From the IMG/VR virus record IMGVR_UViG_3300008450_000020, positions 1 to 64,000 of that record: 64,000 nucleotides of DNA; one strand, written 5' to 3'. This DNA is from a virus. Below, in pieces: positions 7,553-16,916 of the stretch. The notes below the pieces were generated by a model. It saw nothing but the letters and a program-made list of their open reading frames with translations, did no database searches and was not told the DNA's origin. The number at the start of each line of letters is the position of its first letter. The stretch's first letter is position 1. Position numbers and translations under genes: made by a program.

Positions 7553-8845
7553 TTACTTCTTAGCTGGTTTGGTTACAGACCAACGGTAACTTTTTGTTGT
7601 TTTGTCATTAACAATAAGTGTTTGAGGAATACCTTCATTACGACAGTACATACGAGCATCATCACGAGTCTCAAAGTAAACTGTACGAGGTGTCACAGGG
7701 ATTGGTGACTTTGTTGGTTTGTTTGTAGGAGCAACTTTAGGCAATTCAACCACTGCTGGTTTAACTGCTTTAGGTGTTGCTGGCTTAGTAAACAAATCAA
7801 TTTCAGCTTGGGTAAATTCAACGCCCAAAGAAGCCATGTAAGCTACACCATAACCACCGACCAATTTACGATTGATAGATTCACTTTGGATGAACAAATC
7901 GAAGTTAGCATGATCGCCTGGGTGTAAACGTACATTCTGATGTGTTGGCAAACCCAGCATAGAACGTGCATCTGGGCCACTGAAGAACTTACCAGTTTGA
8001 CGATCACGAATCAAAATCAACTTGTGTGGGCCTACCTTAGCCTCAGTTTTGGACAACTGATAGAAAGCAGCACCTTTCAAGTATTTTTGACGATGACGCA
8101 AGATGAATGTTTGAATTTGGATACCATTGTCTTCTGCCGGCACAACATACAAGGAGATGTCTTTTGCCGGTACTTCGTTCAATGCAGCTACATTGACTTG
8201 AGTAGCATTTGCATAGAATGAGGAAGAAGCAGAAGCACCGCCAGCACGAGAACGGAAGTAACCAGTCATTGCAGTTTGTGTTTGAGCAGAAGATGCTGCC
8301 ATACCTGCAGATGTGGTTTCCCATTCTTGTACATTGTCTTCAGGCACACCAAGATTTTGTACGTACTTACGACCGCCTTTTGGTACACGGAAAACAAATG
8401 TCCATTTGCCTGTCGCTTGTTTGTCCTTGATTAACTTAGCAATGCTTTGGGCATTATAAGTTTTTGAACCGTTTTCTTCACCATCAGTGGTAATCATGAC
8501 CAAGAATGAGACATGATCTTCGCCAGCATCAGGTAAAGAACTGAATAATTCAACCATGTTACCAATACCATCGTACAAAGGAGTATTTCCAGGACAATCC
8601 CATTCAGTTACTTCTTTTAAAACATGTGGATTAGAAATAACTACTTGACGCATAACACGGTTATTTGTATAACCCAAGCCGATACCGACTACAGAAACTA
8701 CTGTGTCTAACATTTCTGCAGAAGCAGCCTGTTTGATTGCAGAGATATTTGCATTGTAGTCAGAGATTGCTGCTTTGCGCAAACTTTCCATTGAACCTGA
8801 GTGATCATTGACAAAGCCAATGTAATTCTTTGATTGTTTTTTCAT
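7553..8845 (-). CDS. VWA-domain protein with metal-binding MIDAS motif
   Basis: A 430-residue protein. The N-terminal VWA fold starts FVNDHSGSM, giving the MIDAS Asp14-x-Ser16-x-Ser18. A Thr in the NTPLYDGIG segment and MITTDGEENGS complete the site. A beta-rich region (about 215-340) and a Lys/Pro/Thr linker follow, then a C-terminal segment (TVYFETRDDARMYCRNEGIP). VWA proteins bind partners through a metal ion and usually work with MoxR-type ATPases, one of which is encoded at 15294-16367. The start overlaps the stop of an upstream 48-codon membrane gene. The partner is not evident from sequence. Confidence 0.8.
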   Translation of the reverse strand: MKKQSKNYIGFVNDHSGSMESLRKAAISDYNANISAIKQAASAEMLDTVVSVVGIGLGYTNNRVMRQVVISNPHVLKEVTEWDCPGNTPLYDGIGNMVELFSSLPDAGEDHVSFLVMITTDGEENGSKTYNAQSIAKLIKDKQATGKWTFVFRVPKGGRKYVQNLGVPEDNVQEWETTSAGMAASSAQTQTAMTGYFRSRAGGASASSSFYANATQVNVAALNEVPAKDISLYVVPAEDNGIQIQTFILRHRQKYLKGAAFYQLSKTEAKVGPHKLILIRDRQTGKFFSGPDARSMLGLPTHQNVRLHPGDHANFDLFIQSESINRKLVGGYGVAYMASLGVEFTQAEIDLFTKPATPKAVKPAVVELPKVAPTNKPTKSPIPVTPRTVYFETRDDARMYCRNEGIPQTLIVNDKTTKSYRWSVTKPAKK

Positions 8846-8988
8846 TTGGTTTCTTTCTTAGAGAATTTTTGTTTGATGCTACGGATTATGGAATTAGTCT
8901 TGTAACCAAGAATAAATCCAAGAACAAGTGCTAAAGCCATGGCAAGTACAACATCACCACGGCCAGCAAAGATGCCGACGGTTGCCAT
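8842..8988 (-). CDS. Short membrane protein (48 residues)
   Basis: A 48-codon gene, below usual length cut-offs. It starts two bases after the lipoprotein gene and its TGA overlaps the ATG of the VWA gene (ATGA). The protein begins MATVGIFAGRGDVVLAMALA, contains one membrane helix (VVLAMALALVLGFILGY) and ends in a basic tail (SIKQKFSKKETK). The tight spacing on both sides supports it being real. Function unknown. Confidence 0.65.
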   Translation of the reverse strand: MATVGIFAGRGDVVLAMALALVLGFILGYKTNSIIRSIKQKFSKKETK

Positions 8989-8990
8989 GA

Positions 8991-9407
8991 TTATTTTTCG
9001 ATTTTAGGAATCGGGAATGGAACCTTAGTCACTGGTTGACATTGACCGTCATCTGATGCATAAGTTTTCTTAGCAAAATCTGTATCAGTGAGACAACCAA
9101 CTGTCCCACTTACTGTTGAACATTTAAGTCCTGCCTTGACAGCAGGATTTTCTTTGCTTACCAATTTTGCAGATGCCCAACCATCACCTTGAGGACAAGA
9201 AGAAGACTGGGTTGAATCACCCTGGGTTTCTAAAGACCAGCCAGCATACTGAGTGATTTCAGAACGGAATTTCTTTGCGTTGTACTCAGCATTAGCTTTA
9301 GCTGTAGCACGGTTCAGTTCCGTTGTGTCAAAAGATGCTTCATTTTTACTGCAAGCTGAGAAAGCTACAACAGCCAGTGCTACAAGGAAAATACGATTAA
9401 ATTTCAT
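8991..9407 (-). CDS. Lipoprotein, unknown role
   Basis: A 138-residue protein. I chose the ATG at 9407; an upstream in-frame start at 9467 would run through the tRNA gene. MKFNRIFLVALAVVAFSAC is a lipoprotein signal peptide with lipobox FSAC and acylated Cys19. The mature protein has five further cysteines (SSCPQGDG, LKCSTVSGTVGC, GQCQPV) that could pair. Phage lipoproteins expressed before lysis may act at the outer membrane, for example in superinfection exclusion; that is only a possibility here. Confidence 0.7.
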   Translation of the reverse strand: MKFNRIFLVALAVVAFSACSKNEASFDTTELNRATAKANAEYNAKKFRSEITQYAGWSLETQGDSTQSSSCPQGDGWASAKLVSKENPAVKAGLKCSTVSGTVGCLTDTDFAKKTYASDDGQCQPVTKVPFPIPKIEK

Positions 9408-9439
9408 TTTATTTCTTTCAAAAGTTGAGGTAAAAAGAA

Positions 9440-9519
9440 TGGTATGCCTTGAGGGATTTGAACCCATCTGTCTATCGATTATGAGTCGATTGCTTTTACC
9501 GGACTTAAGCTAAAGGCAC
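9440..9519 (-). tRNA. tRNA with anticodon CAU (Met or Ile2), CCA encoded
   Basis: Read on the - strand. The acceptor is GTGCCTT / AAGGCAT (first pair G-U), the D arm GCTT...AAGC contains GG, and the anticodon stem is ATCGA / TCGAT with 7-base loop CTCATAA. The T loop is TTCAAAT, followed by the discriminator A and encoded CCA at 9442-9440. The T stem pairs as GAGGG / CCCTC only if one T is bulged out of the 5' strand. CAU could be elongator Met or, if modified to lysidine, Ile for AUA codons. Confidence 0.85.
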
Positions 9520-9526
9520 ATTCAAA

Positions 9527-12169
9527 TCACTTCCCGGAGGGAAGATTGTATTTCTCTTTGTGGGTATCACATAAAGAAACGATTTCTTCCCGTGAAGCAT
9601 TATTAGGAAGAGTTAATGGAGTAGCCCAAGATGGAAAATAAATATCCAGAGCTGCACCAAGTTTGACAGTGTCATGTTTTATTTCAGGAAGTTCTTGCCA
9701 TTGCATCGACTTGATTAATTCCCTATTTACCCATTCCACTACTTCTACCTCATCAATAATCAAGAGGTAAATTGCATCATGAATTAGAGCCACTGGGAGC
9801 ACTTTTTCTCTGTAAGGAGAGTTGTGTACCTTCTTCATGAAATCATTCGCTGCACGGTTGTTTAGTAAGCCGTATGACTGTCCTAAAGCATTCCCTGCAG
9901 TACGTCCTTCTGCTGCTGCTGCAAAAGGCATTTTCTTTGTATTAAACAAAACTTGTTTAAGCAAAGGAGTTCTTACACGCAAACCAAAAGCTACGGTTAC
10001 ATACCCATCTTTACTGGCTTGTATTAGCTTGTCTTGAACGTATTGATCAGATACCTTATACAACTCATGGTAATTCTTTTCAATGGCTTTAGCTTTCTCT
10101 TCTGAGAAGCCAAGGTTATTCATTAAAGTAATGTAAGTACCTTGATAGGTAAGAGCAAAGGTAGGTGCTTTTGATTCTTGCCTTAGTTTAGGGTGAGTAT
10201 CTTTAAGGGAGTTAACTGATACAGGATCAGTTACATCTACATGAAGCAATTCATCTCTAAAATAATAAGCAGCACGTAAGCAATGTCCGTCAAAACCTTG
10301 TTCATATACAGCTAACTTGTTTGGGTCTTTGGTAGTTAAGGCAGAAATGTAATCCTCAAGAGAATTAAAATCTGCACCAACATATAACCAACCAGGTGGA
10401 GCTTGGAAACATGATTTGATTAATTTACCAAATGTAGAACCACTAGGTAAATTTTGAAGATTCGGGCTACTACTACTAAGTCTTCCTGATACAGTCCCTC
10501 CTAAATTGAAGTTACCGAACAGGAAAACATAAGGACTGCTACTTATCCCATCTTTGTTAATTGCATTTTCAAAAGCAGGAATAAATGTAGTAAGTATTTT
10601 ATTGGTTTTGCCATAGTTGATAATGGCACTAAGCAATTCCTTATCTTCTGGTTTGTCAGTATGATGAATCAACTTTTCTAAAGTATCTGCACCAGTAGCA
10701 GGCTGTTTCTTATCAGTGTAATCAATGACAGGAAGTTTCAGAATGTCATAAAGTAGCTGCTGAAGTTGAGGCCCGCTATTAGGATTGAAAACAGAATCTT
10801 TAAAATGCTCTAAATTATGTTGCTTGGTTTTGAGTTTTGCATTTGCTTTCTGCATTAACGTATTCTGCAATAAAAAATTCATTGCCTTAATTACTGAAGA
10901 ATTATTAATGGTATCTACATGTGCTTCTCTTTGAGCAGCTAAATCATTCCTTACATTTATTACTTGATCACGATTCATAGGCATACCAGTTAACTCAAGT
11001 TGAATGATGGTCCTTAGACTCGGTAACATGATTACTTGATAGATTTGTTCCTGTTGGTCTGCAATCATTATTGGTGTGTATTTGTCCTTCACATACCAAG
11101 TAGATAATGCATCTATCAAATTGTATTCAAGTAATTCAGGAAGAGGAATTTTCCGAATATCCTTGATATCTGATTTAGCCCAATTACCGGCAAACTCATG
11201 TGCAAGATCTTTTAAGCCCAGCGTATTGCCGGCAGTAGAGTTAGTCGCAAGATAGCTAATGATTTTTGTATCATCAAAGTTATTATCTTTGGTGAATACA
11301 TCCAGACCTTCTAACAAACCTTTTGTGTCATTCATCCCTAATAACATGTATAGAGAATAGATGAGTACTTTCACATCGTAGGGTGCATTATGCCAAGTAA
11401 TCTTTCCAGTGTAAGTAGTAAAGAAATTACGTAACAAATCCCTTATACCAAAATTGGAATTTCTTCCAAGATACTCCCCGCCTACAACATTGTTGAATGC
11501 ATAGGCATCACAGGAAAATGCAATACCATTGTGTTTATCCCACGCAAAAGAAATAGTTCCAATACCTGCTCCATGAAACAAGAGAGAGAATGTTTCTATA
11601 TCACAGGTAAGTTCAGGATACTGATGCAAGCTTCTTAAAGCGTGATCAATTTCATGATACGTTTGTGGGTAATAGGCTGAATGGATAATGTTACTTCCTA
11701 ATACAACATGGCTTCCTGAATAGGTATTTGAAAGTGCTTCCAAACCAAGGATTAATTTATCTTTCAAGCCAGGGTTATAAATTAGTGCTTGATAATTAAT
11801 CCCCAGCACTACTTTCATATTTTCATACCCAGCTATTGCGCAAGGCAAGACATACCCATAATGAGGGTCTGCTTTAGTGCTCTTGGTTAATAGCTTAAAA
11901 TAAGTAGAATCACAAACGTATAAATACTCAGTGTGAATACTACTTAATGCAGGAAGCAATTCTTTCAAATATTCTTTGGCAAAGCTAACTGGGATTTTCC
12001 CATGTTCATCATAAGCCAGTGTGATGGCTACTACATCATTGGAAGATATTCCTCTCTGGTTTAATGGTTCAATGTAGTTGCTCAATAACTGTTGTTGATT
12101 AAAAGAAGATTCCTTTATCAAAACAGCTATTGGATATGTATTAGAGTTACCAAATGCAATATGCTTCAT
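9527..12169 (-). CDS. DNA polymerase, family A with 3'-5' exonuclease (N4 gp39-like)
   Basis: An 880-residue replicative polymerase. The exonuclease domain has CDIETF (Asp190, Glu192) and WHNAPYDVKVLIYSL (Asp265). The polymerase domain has a GRLSSSSPNLQNLP segment and motif A YVGADFNSLEDYI (Asp600). Motif B is RQESKAPTFALTYQG (Arg663, Lys667, Phe671, Tyr675). Motif C is ALIHDAIYLL (His797, Asp798), where the usual HDE is HDA. Length and motif set match N4-like phage polymerases. It follows a 205-residue gene and the helicase gene, the same local order I recall in N4 (gp37-gp38-gp39). Confidence 0.95.
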   Translation of the reverse strand: MKHIAFGNSNTYPIAVLIKESSFNQQQLLSNYIEPLNQRGISSNDVVAITLAYDEHGKIPVSFAKEYLKELLPALSSIHTEYLYVCDSTYFKLLTKSTKADPHYGYVLPCAIAGYENMKVVLGINYQALIYNPGLKDKLILGLEALSNTYSGSHVVLGSNIIHSAYYPQTYHEIDHALRSLHQYPELTCDIETFSLLFHGAGIGTISFAWDKHNGIAFSCDAYAFNNVVGGEYLGRNSNFGIRDLLRNFFTTYTGKITWHNAPYDVKVLIYSLYMLLGMNDTKGLLEGLDVFTKDNNFDDTKIISYLATNSTAGNTLGLKDLAHEFAGNWAKSDIKDIRKIPLPELLEYNLIDALSTWYVKDKYTPIMIADQQEQIYQVIMLPSLRTIIQLELTGMPMNRDQVINVRNDLAAQREAHVDTINNSSVIKAMNFLLQNTLMQKANAKLKTKQHNLEHFKDSVFNPNSGPQLQQLLYDILKLPVIDYTDKKQPATGADTLEKLIHHTDKPEDKELLSAIINYGKTNKILTTFIPAFENAINKDGISSSPYVFLFGNFNLGGTVSGRLSSSSPNLQNLPSGSTFGKLIKSCFQAPPGWLYVGADFNSLEDYISALTTKDPNKLAVYEQGFDGHCLRAAYYFRDELLHVDVTDPVSVNSLKDTHPKLRQESKAPTFALTYQGTYITLMNNLGFSEEKAKAIEKNYHELYKVSDQYVQDKLIQASKDGYVTVAFGLRVRTPLLKQVLFNTKKMPFAAAAEGRTAGNALGQSYGLLNNRAANDFMKKVHNSPYREKVLPVALIHDAIYLLIIDEVEVVEWVNRELIKSMQWQELPEIKHDTVKLGAALDIYFPSWATPLTLPNNASREEIVSLCDTHKEKYNLPSGK

Positions 12170-12171
12170 AA

Positions 12172-12789
12172 CTATCCTATTAAAGCATTGAGGGAGAGTT
12201 TCATTGAAATGAGATCAAAGAAATGTTTCGAGCTATCTTGGAATGGTTTTACTTCTTCATTAGAGATTTCAGTTTGCTGTTTTTCAAGAAATCCAATATT
12301 TAATCCTGTTTTCCCAAAGTAAATGGAAGCTTGAATAATATTCTTATTCATGAAGCTTTCTAAAGAAGTTCCTGTAACCAGCTTAAGCCAGTCAGGAGGA
12401 TAATTGGATTTGTTTTGTACAGAAGAAATAAAGCTGGATATTGCTTTATTATCTTTATCTGCTTGTGCGATAAAAGATAATAAGGAATCCATTTCACTCC
12501 TAAGTTCATCTCTCAACTCTGGAAAATGAATTCTGGTATGTACAGCCAAAGGGATATGCATAGAAGAGTGAGGGTAAACATTTCCTTTGTAACGAAAAGC
12601 AAGAATTAAAGGGGTTTCCCCTCCATTTTTAATAATTAAATCATCCATTCTTTTTATGATTAAATTATTTTTCTGAGGAAAAATATCATCCATAATTAAA
12701 TTAAGAACAGTAGCAGTAAAGCGTTGCCGTTCTCTTCTTACCATTAGAGTATTCTCTAAATATTCACTACTTTCCTTGAGGCTTGTCAT
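12172..12789 (-). CDS. Unknown protein between helicase and DNA polymerase (N4 gp38 position)
   Basis: A 205-residue, mainly helical protein (RRERQRFTATVLNLIMDDIF near the start, then FPELRDELRSEMDSLLSFI). It overlaps the helicase stop by four bases and ends two bases before the polymerase ATG. Conserved position between a RecD-like helicase and a polymerase suggests a replication accessory role, but no motif supports a specific activity. Confidence 0.65.
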   Translation of the reverse strand: MTSLKESSEYLENTLMVRRERQRFTATVLNLIMDDIFPQKNNLIIKRMDDLIIKNGGETPLILAFRYKGNVYPHSSMHIPLAVHTRIHFPELRDELRSEMDSLLSFIAQADKDNKAISSFISSVQNKSNYPPDWLKLVTGTSLESFMNKNIIQASIYFGKTGLNIGFLEKQQTEISNEEVKPFQDSSKHFFDLISMKLSLNALIG

Positions 12790-14048
12790 ACAAAATCTCC
12801 AGTGAAATAAACTTTATCAGTTGCACGAGAAGTACCTACATAGAGCATACGTGCTATCTGATTTCCCTGACTGCATTTACTGATGTCGTCAAGATCAATG
12901 AATACTTGCTTGTACGTAGAGCCTTGAGCTTTATTGATCGTACAAGCAAAGGCAGATCTTAAATCAATCCACTCACGATTGATAACCCCTAACCGTTGGA
13001 TGTCATTGTTCTGTTGAAGTTGCTTTATTAAAGCCTTCTTTTCTGCCAAACTCGATGGCATAAAAGTTGTGGTGTCATTATTGAGTTCTACAGAATACCC
13101 TTGCAATCCATATTGGACTGCTGGAGTAATATTGGAGATGTAAACATCTTCGTCTGCTTTGAATCCCTTTTTGCCAGCCATACAGAATGCATTATTTACC
13201 GCATAATCACCTGGTTTGAAGTTAGGACAACCGGATATGTATTGTACAAGCCCTTGGTTATATTTAATGACAGTTTCATTTCTCCAAGCCAGAAATTTAG
13301 AATGGTTTGAATGCCATTCAGGTAACTGAACTGTAGCCAGTAAAGCATTATTGAAATCCCTTCTAGGAAGGTGAATAATACTTTCTCCATCTGGTTTAAA
13401 TTGTGGAAATACGCCAGAGGATACCGTCTCTCTAAAGAGTGTGGACAGCTCTAAAATAGCTCCAGTGTTTCTGACTACTTTAGTCAATTTTGCGGTAGTA
13501 AAACCTGCTAAAAACACTGGGCATACTGAAGACATCACAGGAGTCAATTGAGCTGGATCTCCCATAAAAACAATCTTACATCTGCGCACTGAGCCAAAGA
13601 TAAGATTTAATAATTCTGAGTCGACATAGCTTGCTTCATCAATGAAAATGATTGCATTTTCAATTGGTTCTTTGAGTGCTGAAATCAAAGTAGTTTTGCC
13701 GGTTTTAAGATCCTTTATAGGACGTATGGCAAGCAAACTATGGATGGTTCTAGTTTCCTGTTTACTGAGTCCATAAAGGGCTTGTGCAGCCTTATTTGTG
13801 GTTGCAGTAAGGTGTACTTCGTAATCTACAAAGGAAGGGTTAATTCCTCTGATTGCACGAAGTATTAAAGGAAGCTCGTTTAACAAGTGTTTAACTAAAG
13901 TTGACTTCCCTGTTCCACTATAACCTTCAATTACAAATGCTGATTCTTTCGGATCAGTAATGAATTTAACAAACATGTTTGAAGCTGCTTGTTGATCATC
14001 GGTTAATTTGAATTGGGTAGTGTTATTAGTATTAATGAGGGAAGTCAT
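12786..14048 (-). CDS. SF1 DNA helicase, RecD/Dda-like
   Basis: A 420-residue motor. Walker A is GYSGTGKST (about 42-50), Walker B is IIFIDEASYVD, motif III is MGDPAQLTPV, and the C-terminal motifs are INKAQGSTYKQVF and MLYVGTSRATDKVYF. Together these identify a superfamily 1B helicase that unwinds or clears DNA during replication. It lies in one operon with the polymerase. Confidence 0.92.
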   Translation of the reverse strand: MTSLINTNNTTQFKLTDDQQAASNMFVKFITDPKESAFVIEGYSGTGKSTLVKHLLNELPLILRAIRGINPSFVDYEVHLTATTNKAAQALYGLSKQETRTIHSLLAIRPIKDLKTGKTTLISALKEPIENAIIFIDEASYVDSELLNLIFGSVRRCKIVFMGDPAQLTPVMSSVCPVFLAGFTTAKLTKVVRNTGAILELSTLFRETVSSGVFPQFKPDGESIIHLPRRDFNNALLATVQLPEWHSNHSKFLAWRNETVIKYNQGLVQYISGCPNFKPGDYAVNNAFCMAGKKGFKADEDVYISNITPAVQYGLQGYSVELNNDTTTFMPSSLAEKKALIKQLQQNNDIQRLGVINREWIDLRSAFACTINKAQGSTYKQVFIDLDDISKCSQGNQIARMLYVGTSRATDKVYFTGDFV

Positions 14049-14059
14049 TTTTGTTTACC

Positions 14060-15226
14060 TTAAATTTTGAAATGAATTACTTTTCCAAATGGAGCAGTAA
14101 ATGTTGGGTTGTTATAAATCAACCAGATGACTGGAACTTTTGTATGGACTTTCGGTGGAGAGAATTCTCCATCAGAAAAGATCAAACCAAATTCAGGTTT
14201 ATTCTTTTCAATCCATTGGATAACAGGAGTAATATTTGTACCTCCTCTTCCATGGAAATCCAGTCGACGTAACTCTTGTAATGAACGCACTTTAATGTCA
14301 TCAAGAATTCTTGTATCAAAAGGCACCATACGTACTTCTTCTGGTTTTAATACTTTAAAGATTTTGGATACTTCAGAAATCATTACACTGACTTCATGAT
14401 CTGAAGTTGATCCAGAAAGATCGGGGAATACTGCAAAGTTTGGAATTGCTTCTGCAAACAAAGATGGTAAGAAGTGTCTTGGAAAGTGCCTACGATTTGG
14501 TTTTCTGAAACTGTAATCAGTCTTAGAAAATGCACTCAGAAACTTTTGTAAAATGCGATGCCAAGGTAATTTTGGATTGATCATACTATCCAATAATACA
14601 CCTGCCATACCTGGGATATTTCCAGCTTCTTTACCTGCTTGTTGAGCAGTTTGTACTGCGCGCATTAAAGCTTCTTGAATCTGTTGTTTAACATGTGCTG
14701 GTGTAGTGGAGCTTCCGTCTGAAGGATTATTGCCATCAGAATTGCTATTACCTTGTCCTTCACCATCTTCTTCTCCATCACCGCCAGGATCACCTAGATC
14801 CATTTGATCTGGGTTGCTTGGGGAATCTTCAAGAAGATCATAAACTTCTTCTGCTGATTTACCAGCATACTTACGATCACAATATCCTCCCGGAGGGATT
14901 TCAAATCCACCATCAATAAGCATGTTATTGATTACGTGATCACAAGCTTTGTTATAACGCTCTTTGTCCTTGGAGCCTCTTCTACCTGCATGATCGAAAC
15001 CAACGTGTAATGCTTCGTGGGTTAATAAACCAATTTGCTGTGGTTGAGTAAGCTTTTGAAAGTAATCAGGATTTAGTTTAATTTCAATACCATTGGTTTT
15101 AGCAATAGGTGTTGAATCATCCCATGTTTGACGTAAGCCCATAACAAGGGTAGAAAAAAATACTGAATTACTCTTAGACATTAGAGCAATTTTTGCTTTA
15201 CTCAAAGCCAGTACATGTGGTTCCAT
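14060..15226 (-). CDS. VWA protein with N-terminal metallopeptidase-like domain (N4 gp25-like)
   Basis: A 388-residue protein. The N-terminal domain has THEALHVGFDHAGR, an HExxH site (His70, Glu71, His74) with a further His. An acidic Gly/Asp/Glu/Ser linker spans about 140-175. The C-terminal VWA-like domain has FPDLSGSTSDHE (MIDAS Asp269, Ser271, Ser273). This two-domain layout matches the DUF2201/COG3864 family. It follows directly the MoxR ATPase gene, the usual partner. N4 has the same ATPase/VWA pair. Whether the HExxH site is catalytic is not known. Confidence 0.88.
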   Translation of the reverse strand: MEPHVLALSKAKIALMSKSNSVFFSTLVMGLRQTWDDSTPIAKTNGIEIKLNPDYFQKLTQPQQIGLLTHEALHVGFDHAGRRGSKDKERYNKACDHVINNMLIDGGFEIPPGGYCDRKYAGKSAEEVYDLLEDSPSNPDQMDLGDPGGDGEEDGEGQGNSNSDGNNPSDGSSTTPAHVKQQIQEALMRAVQTAQQAGKEAGNIPGMAGVLLDSMINPKLPWHRILQKFLSAFSKTDYSFRKPNRRHFPRHFLPSLFAEAIPNFAVFPDLSGSTSDHEVSVMISEVSKIFKVLKPEEVRMVPFDTRILDDIKVRSLQELRRLDFHGRGGTNITPVIQWIEKNKPEFGLIFSDGEFSPPKVHTKVPVIWLIYNNPTFTAPFGKVIHFKI

Positions 15227-15237
15227 AAATACCTTTC

Positions 15238-15275
15238 AAAATAAAATAGGAATAGAAATAGATCTCTATTCCTAT
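15238..15275 (-). terminator. Rho-independent terminator between ATPase and VWA genes
   Basis: An 11-bp stem, ATAGGAATAGA / TCTATTCCTAT, is followed on the - strand by TTTATTTT. It lies between the MoxR ATPase gene and the VWA gene, so it may set their ratio by partial readthrough. Confidence 0.8.
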
Positions 15276-15293
15276 ATCAGTTTGTTTGTTAAA

Positions 15294-16367
15294 TCAAAAG
15301 AATGCTTTGCCTTCTTTTACCAACCAGCTTTGTAATTCTGGAGCAGTAATCAAAGTCAAATCACGTTGCACTGCATTACGCAAAGTCACCACTTGGAACT
15401 CTGGTAAGAAGCGTGTAACGTATTTTGCTATGTTACTGATGTTATCTTTGTCTGCTACTTGAGAGAGCATAGAAGAAACCAAGAACATAATTCCTGGGGA
15501 TTGTGGTACAGGTACTGTATCTGGTGCTGTGATGATTGTCTTCAATGAAGGGATTTCATTTGCTAAACGCGTGTATCCAACGAATTCTGCTGCGATACCT
15601 TCACCGATAACACCGGCAAATACTGCAATCGCGTTAGCATCATTGACATCGAAACCAGTTTTCAAAATACGGTTTGTGAACTCCCATGTACGAGGACATG
15701 CGTAAGTACAATCAGTATGATCTGGATCGAATGTGTACAGCTTGCTTGGGTTGTTACGCAAGTAAGCCATGATACGGAAATCATAGTTTGCTTTGTTTGC
15801 GTACTCTAACCAGTCATCTGTAGTGATGCTCAACTGAATATGAGCAAGACGAGATTGCAATGCCGTGCTCATCTCTTCAACGATAGCATTGTCAGTTGCC
15901 ATGTTACCTGCACAGACTACTTTGACTTTGTCATGCAAATGGTATTGGCCTACCATACGATCCAAAGTCAGTTTGTATGATGCTGCTTGTACTGCACGAG
16001 ATGCTGATGAGAACTCATCCAAGAACAGTAACCAACCTGAGTAACGTAATTCTTTGCCTTCTGCATCGCGCAAAGCTTGTCCATTGCTATCGAGTTTGAT
16101 AGGCAATTCATCACCTTGGATTGGGAATGTAGCCATAGGCACATATACAGCTTTTGAACCAGACATATTAGGAAAGCCTAATAAGTCTGTTGGATCGCAC
16201 TGGGACAAGCGCAAATCGATAACCTTGAGGTTGTACTCTTCTGCAATTGAGTGAATGATTGCAGACTTACCTGTACCTGGGCTACCTACCAACATTGGCA
16301 CAAGATTTGCCAACATGTAAGTAATGATGTTTTTACGAGCTTGTGAAAGTGAGCATGTGATATTCAT
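15294..16367 (-). CDS. MoxR-family AAA+ ATPase (N4 gp24-like)
   Basis: A 357-residue ATPase with Walker A GSPGTGKS (28-35), Walker B LLFLDEF (Asp117, Glu118) and a sensor region AGNMATDNAIVEEM. Such ATPases remodel proteins together with VWA partners. The next gene downstream is that partner. An AAGGAAAAT ribosome site precedes the ATG. The target during infection is unknown. Confidence 0.9.
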   Translation of the reverse strand: MNITCSLSQARKNIITYMLANLVPMLVGSPGTGKSAIIHSIAEEYNLKVIDLRLSQCDPTDLLGFPNMSGSKAVYVPMATFPIQGDELPIKLDSNGQALRDAEGKELRYSGWLLFLDEFSSASRAVQAASYKLTLDRMVGQYHLHDKVKVVCAGNMATDNAIVEEMSTALQSRLAHIQLSITTDDWLEYANKANYDFRIMAYLRNNPSKLYTFDPDHTDCTYACPRTWEFTNRILKTGFDVNDANAIAVFAGVIGEGIAAEFVGYTRLANEIPSLKTIITAPDTVPVPQSPGIMFLVSSMLSQVADKDNISNIAKYVTRFLPEFQVVTLRNAVQRDLTLITAPELQSWLVKEGKAFF

Positions 16368-16394
16368 GGAAATTTTCCTTATTGAAAATGTAAG

Positions 16395-16916
16395 TTAATT
16401 TTTGGAAGTTAAAAACTTTTGTGCGGCAATAATGCCAGTGAGATCCGGGGTTGGAATAGCAGCTTCTAAGAGAGTCTTAGCATCTTTTTCTGCTTGAGCA
16501 AAAACTAAATCTCTTAATTTCATTTTGATTCTATGAACGTATTCAGCTCTTAAAGATTTAGTGATTTCATCTAACTCTTTTTTAGTAAGTTTGGGAATTT
16601 CACATTGGTCTAACCAAGCTTCTATTGATTCTTTTTGAATCCGTTGTAAGTAATCCCCTGCAATAGAATTTCCAGATCTACCATTGCAATGATCCAATTT
16701 AAATTCATTGTGCCAATCTTTATCAAAGCCCATGAGTTTAAGAAGAATTTCTTTCTTCTTTTTATCCATGTCATTGAATACCATATCCCGAATTTGTTCA
16801 GGAGTTTGTTTGGCTTTCCACTGATTAACATAAATGTTAATCATAGAAATATATTCTTCCATTGGATTCAATGAAGGAATAATCTCTTCAGGATCTTCTT
16901 GAGTTTCTAATGGCAT
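16395..16916 (-). CDS. Unknown helical protein in ATPase operon
   Basis: A 173-residue, charged, mostly helical protein. It overlaps the end of the AAA+ gene by ten bases, implying coupled translation. Segments such as YISMINIYVNQWKAKQTPEQ and AEYVHRIKMKLRDLVFAQAE show no motif I recognise. It may be an adaptor or substrate of one of the neighbouring ATPases. Confidence 0.6.
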   Translation of the reverse strand: MPLETQEDPEEIIPSLNPMEEYISMINIYVNQWKAKQTPEQIRDMVFNDMDKKKKEILLKLMGFDKDWHNEFKLDHCNGRSGNSIAGDYLQRIQKESIEAWLDQCEIPKLTKKELDEITKSLRAEYVHRIKMKLRDLVFAQAEKDAKTLLEAAIPTPDLTGIIAAQKFLTSKN

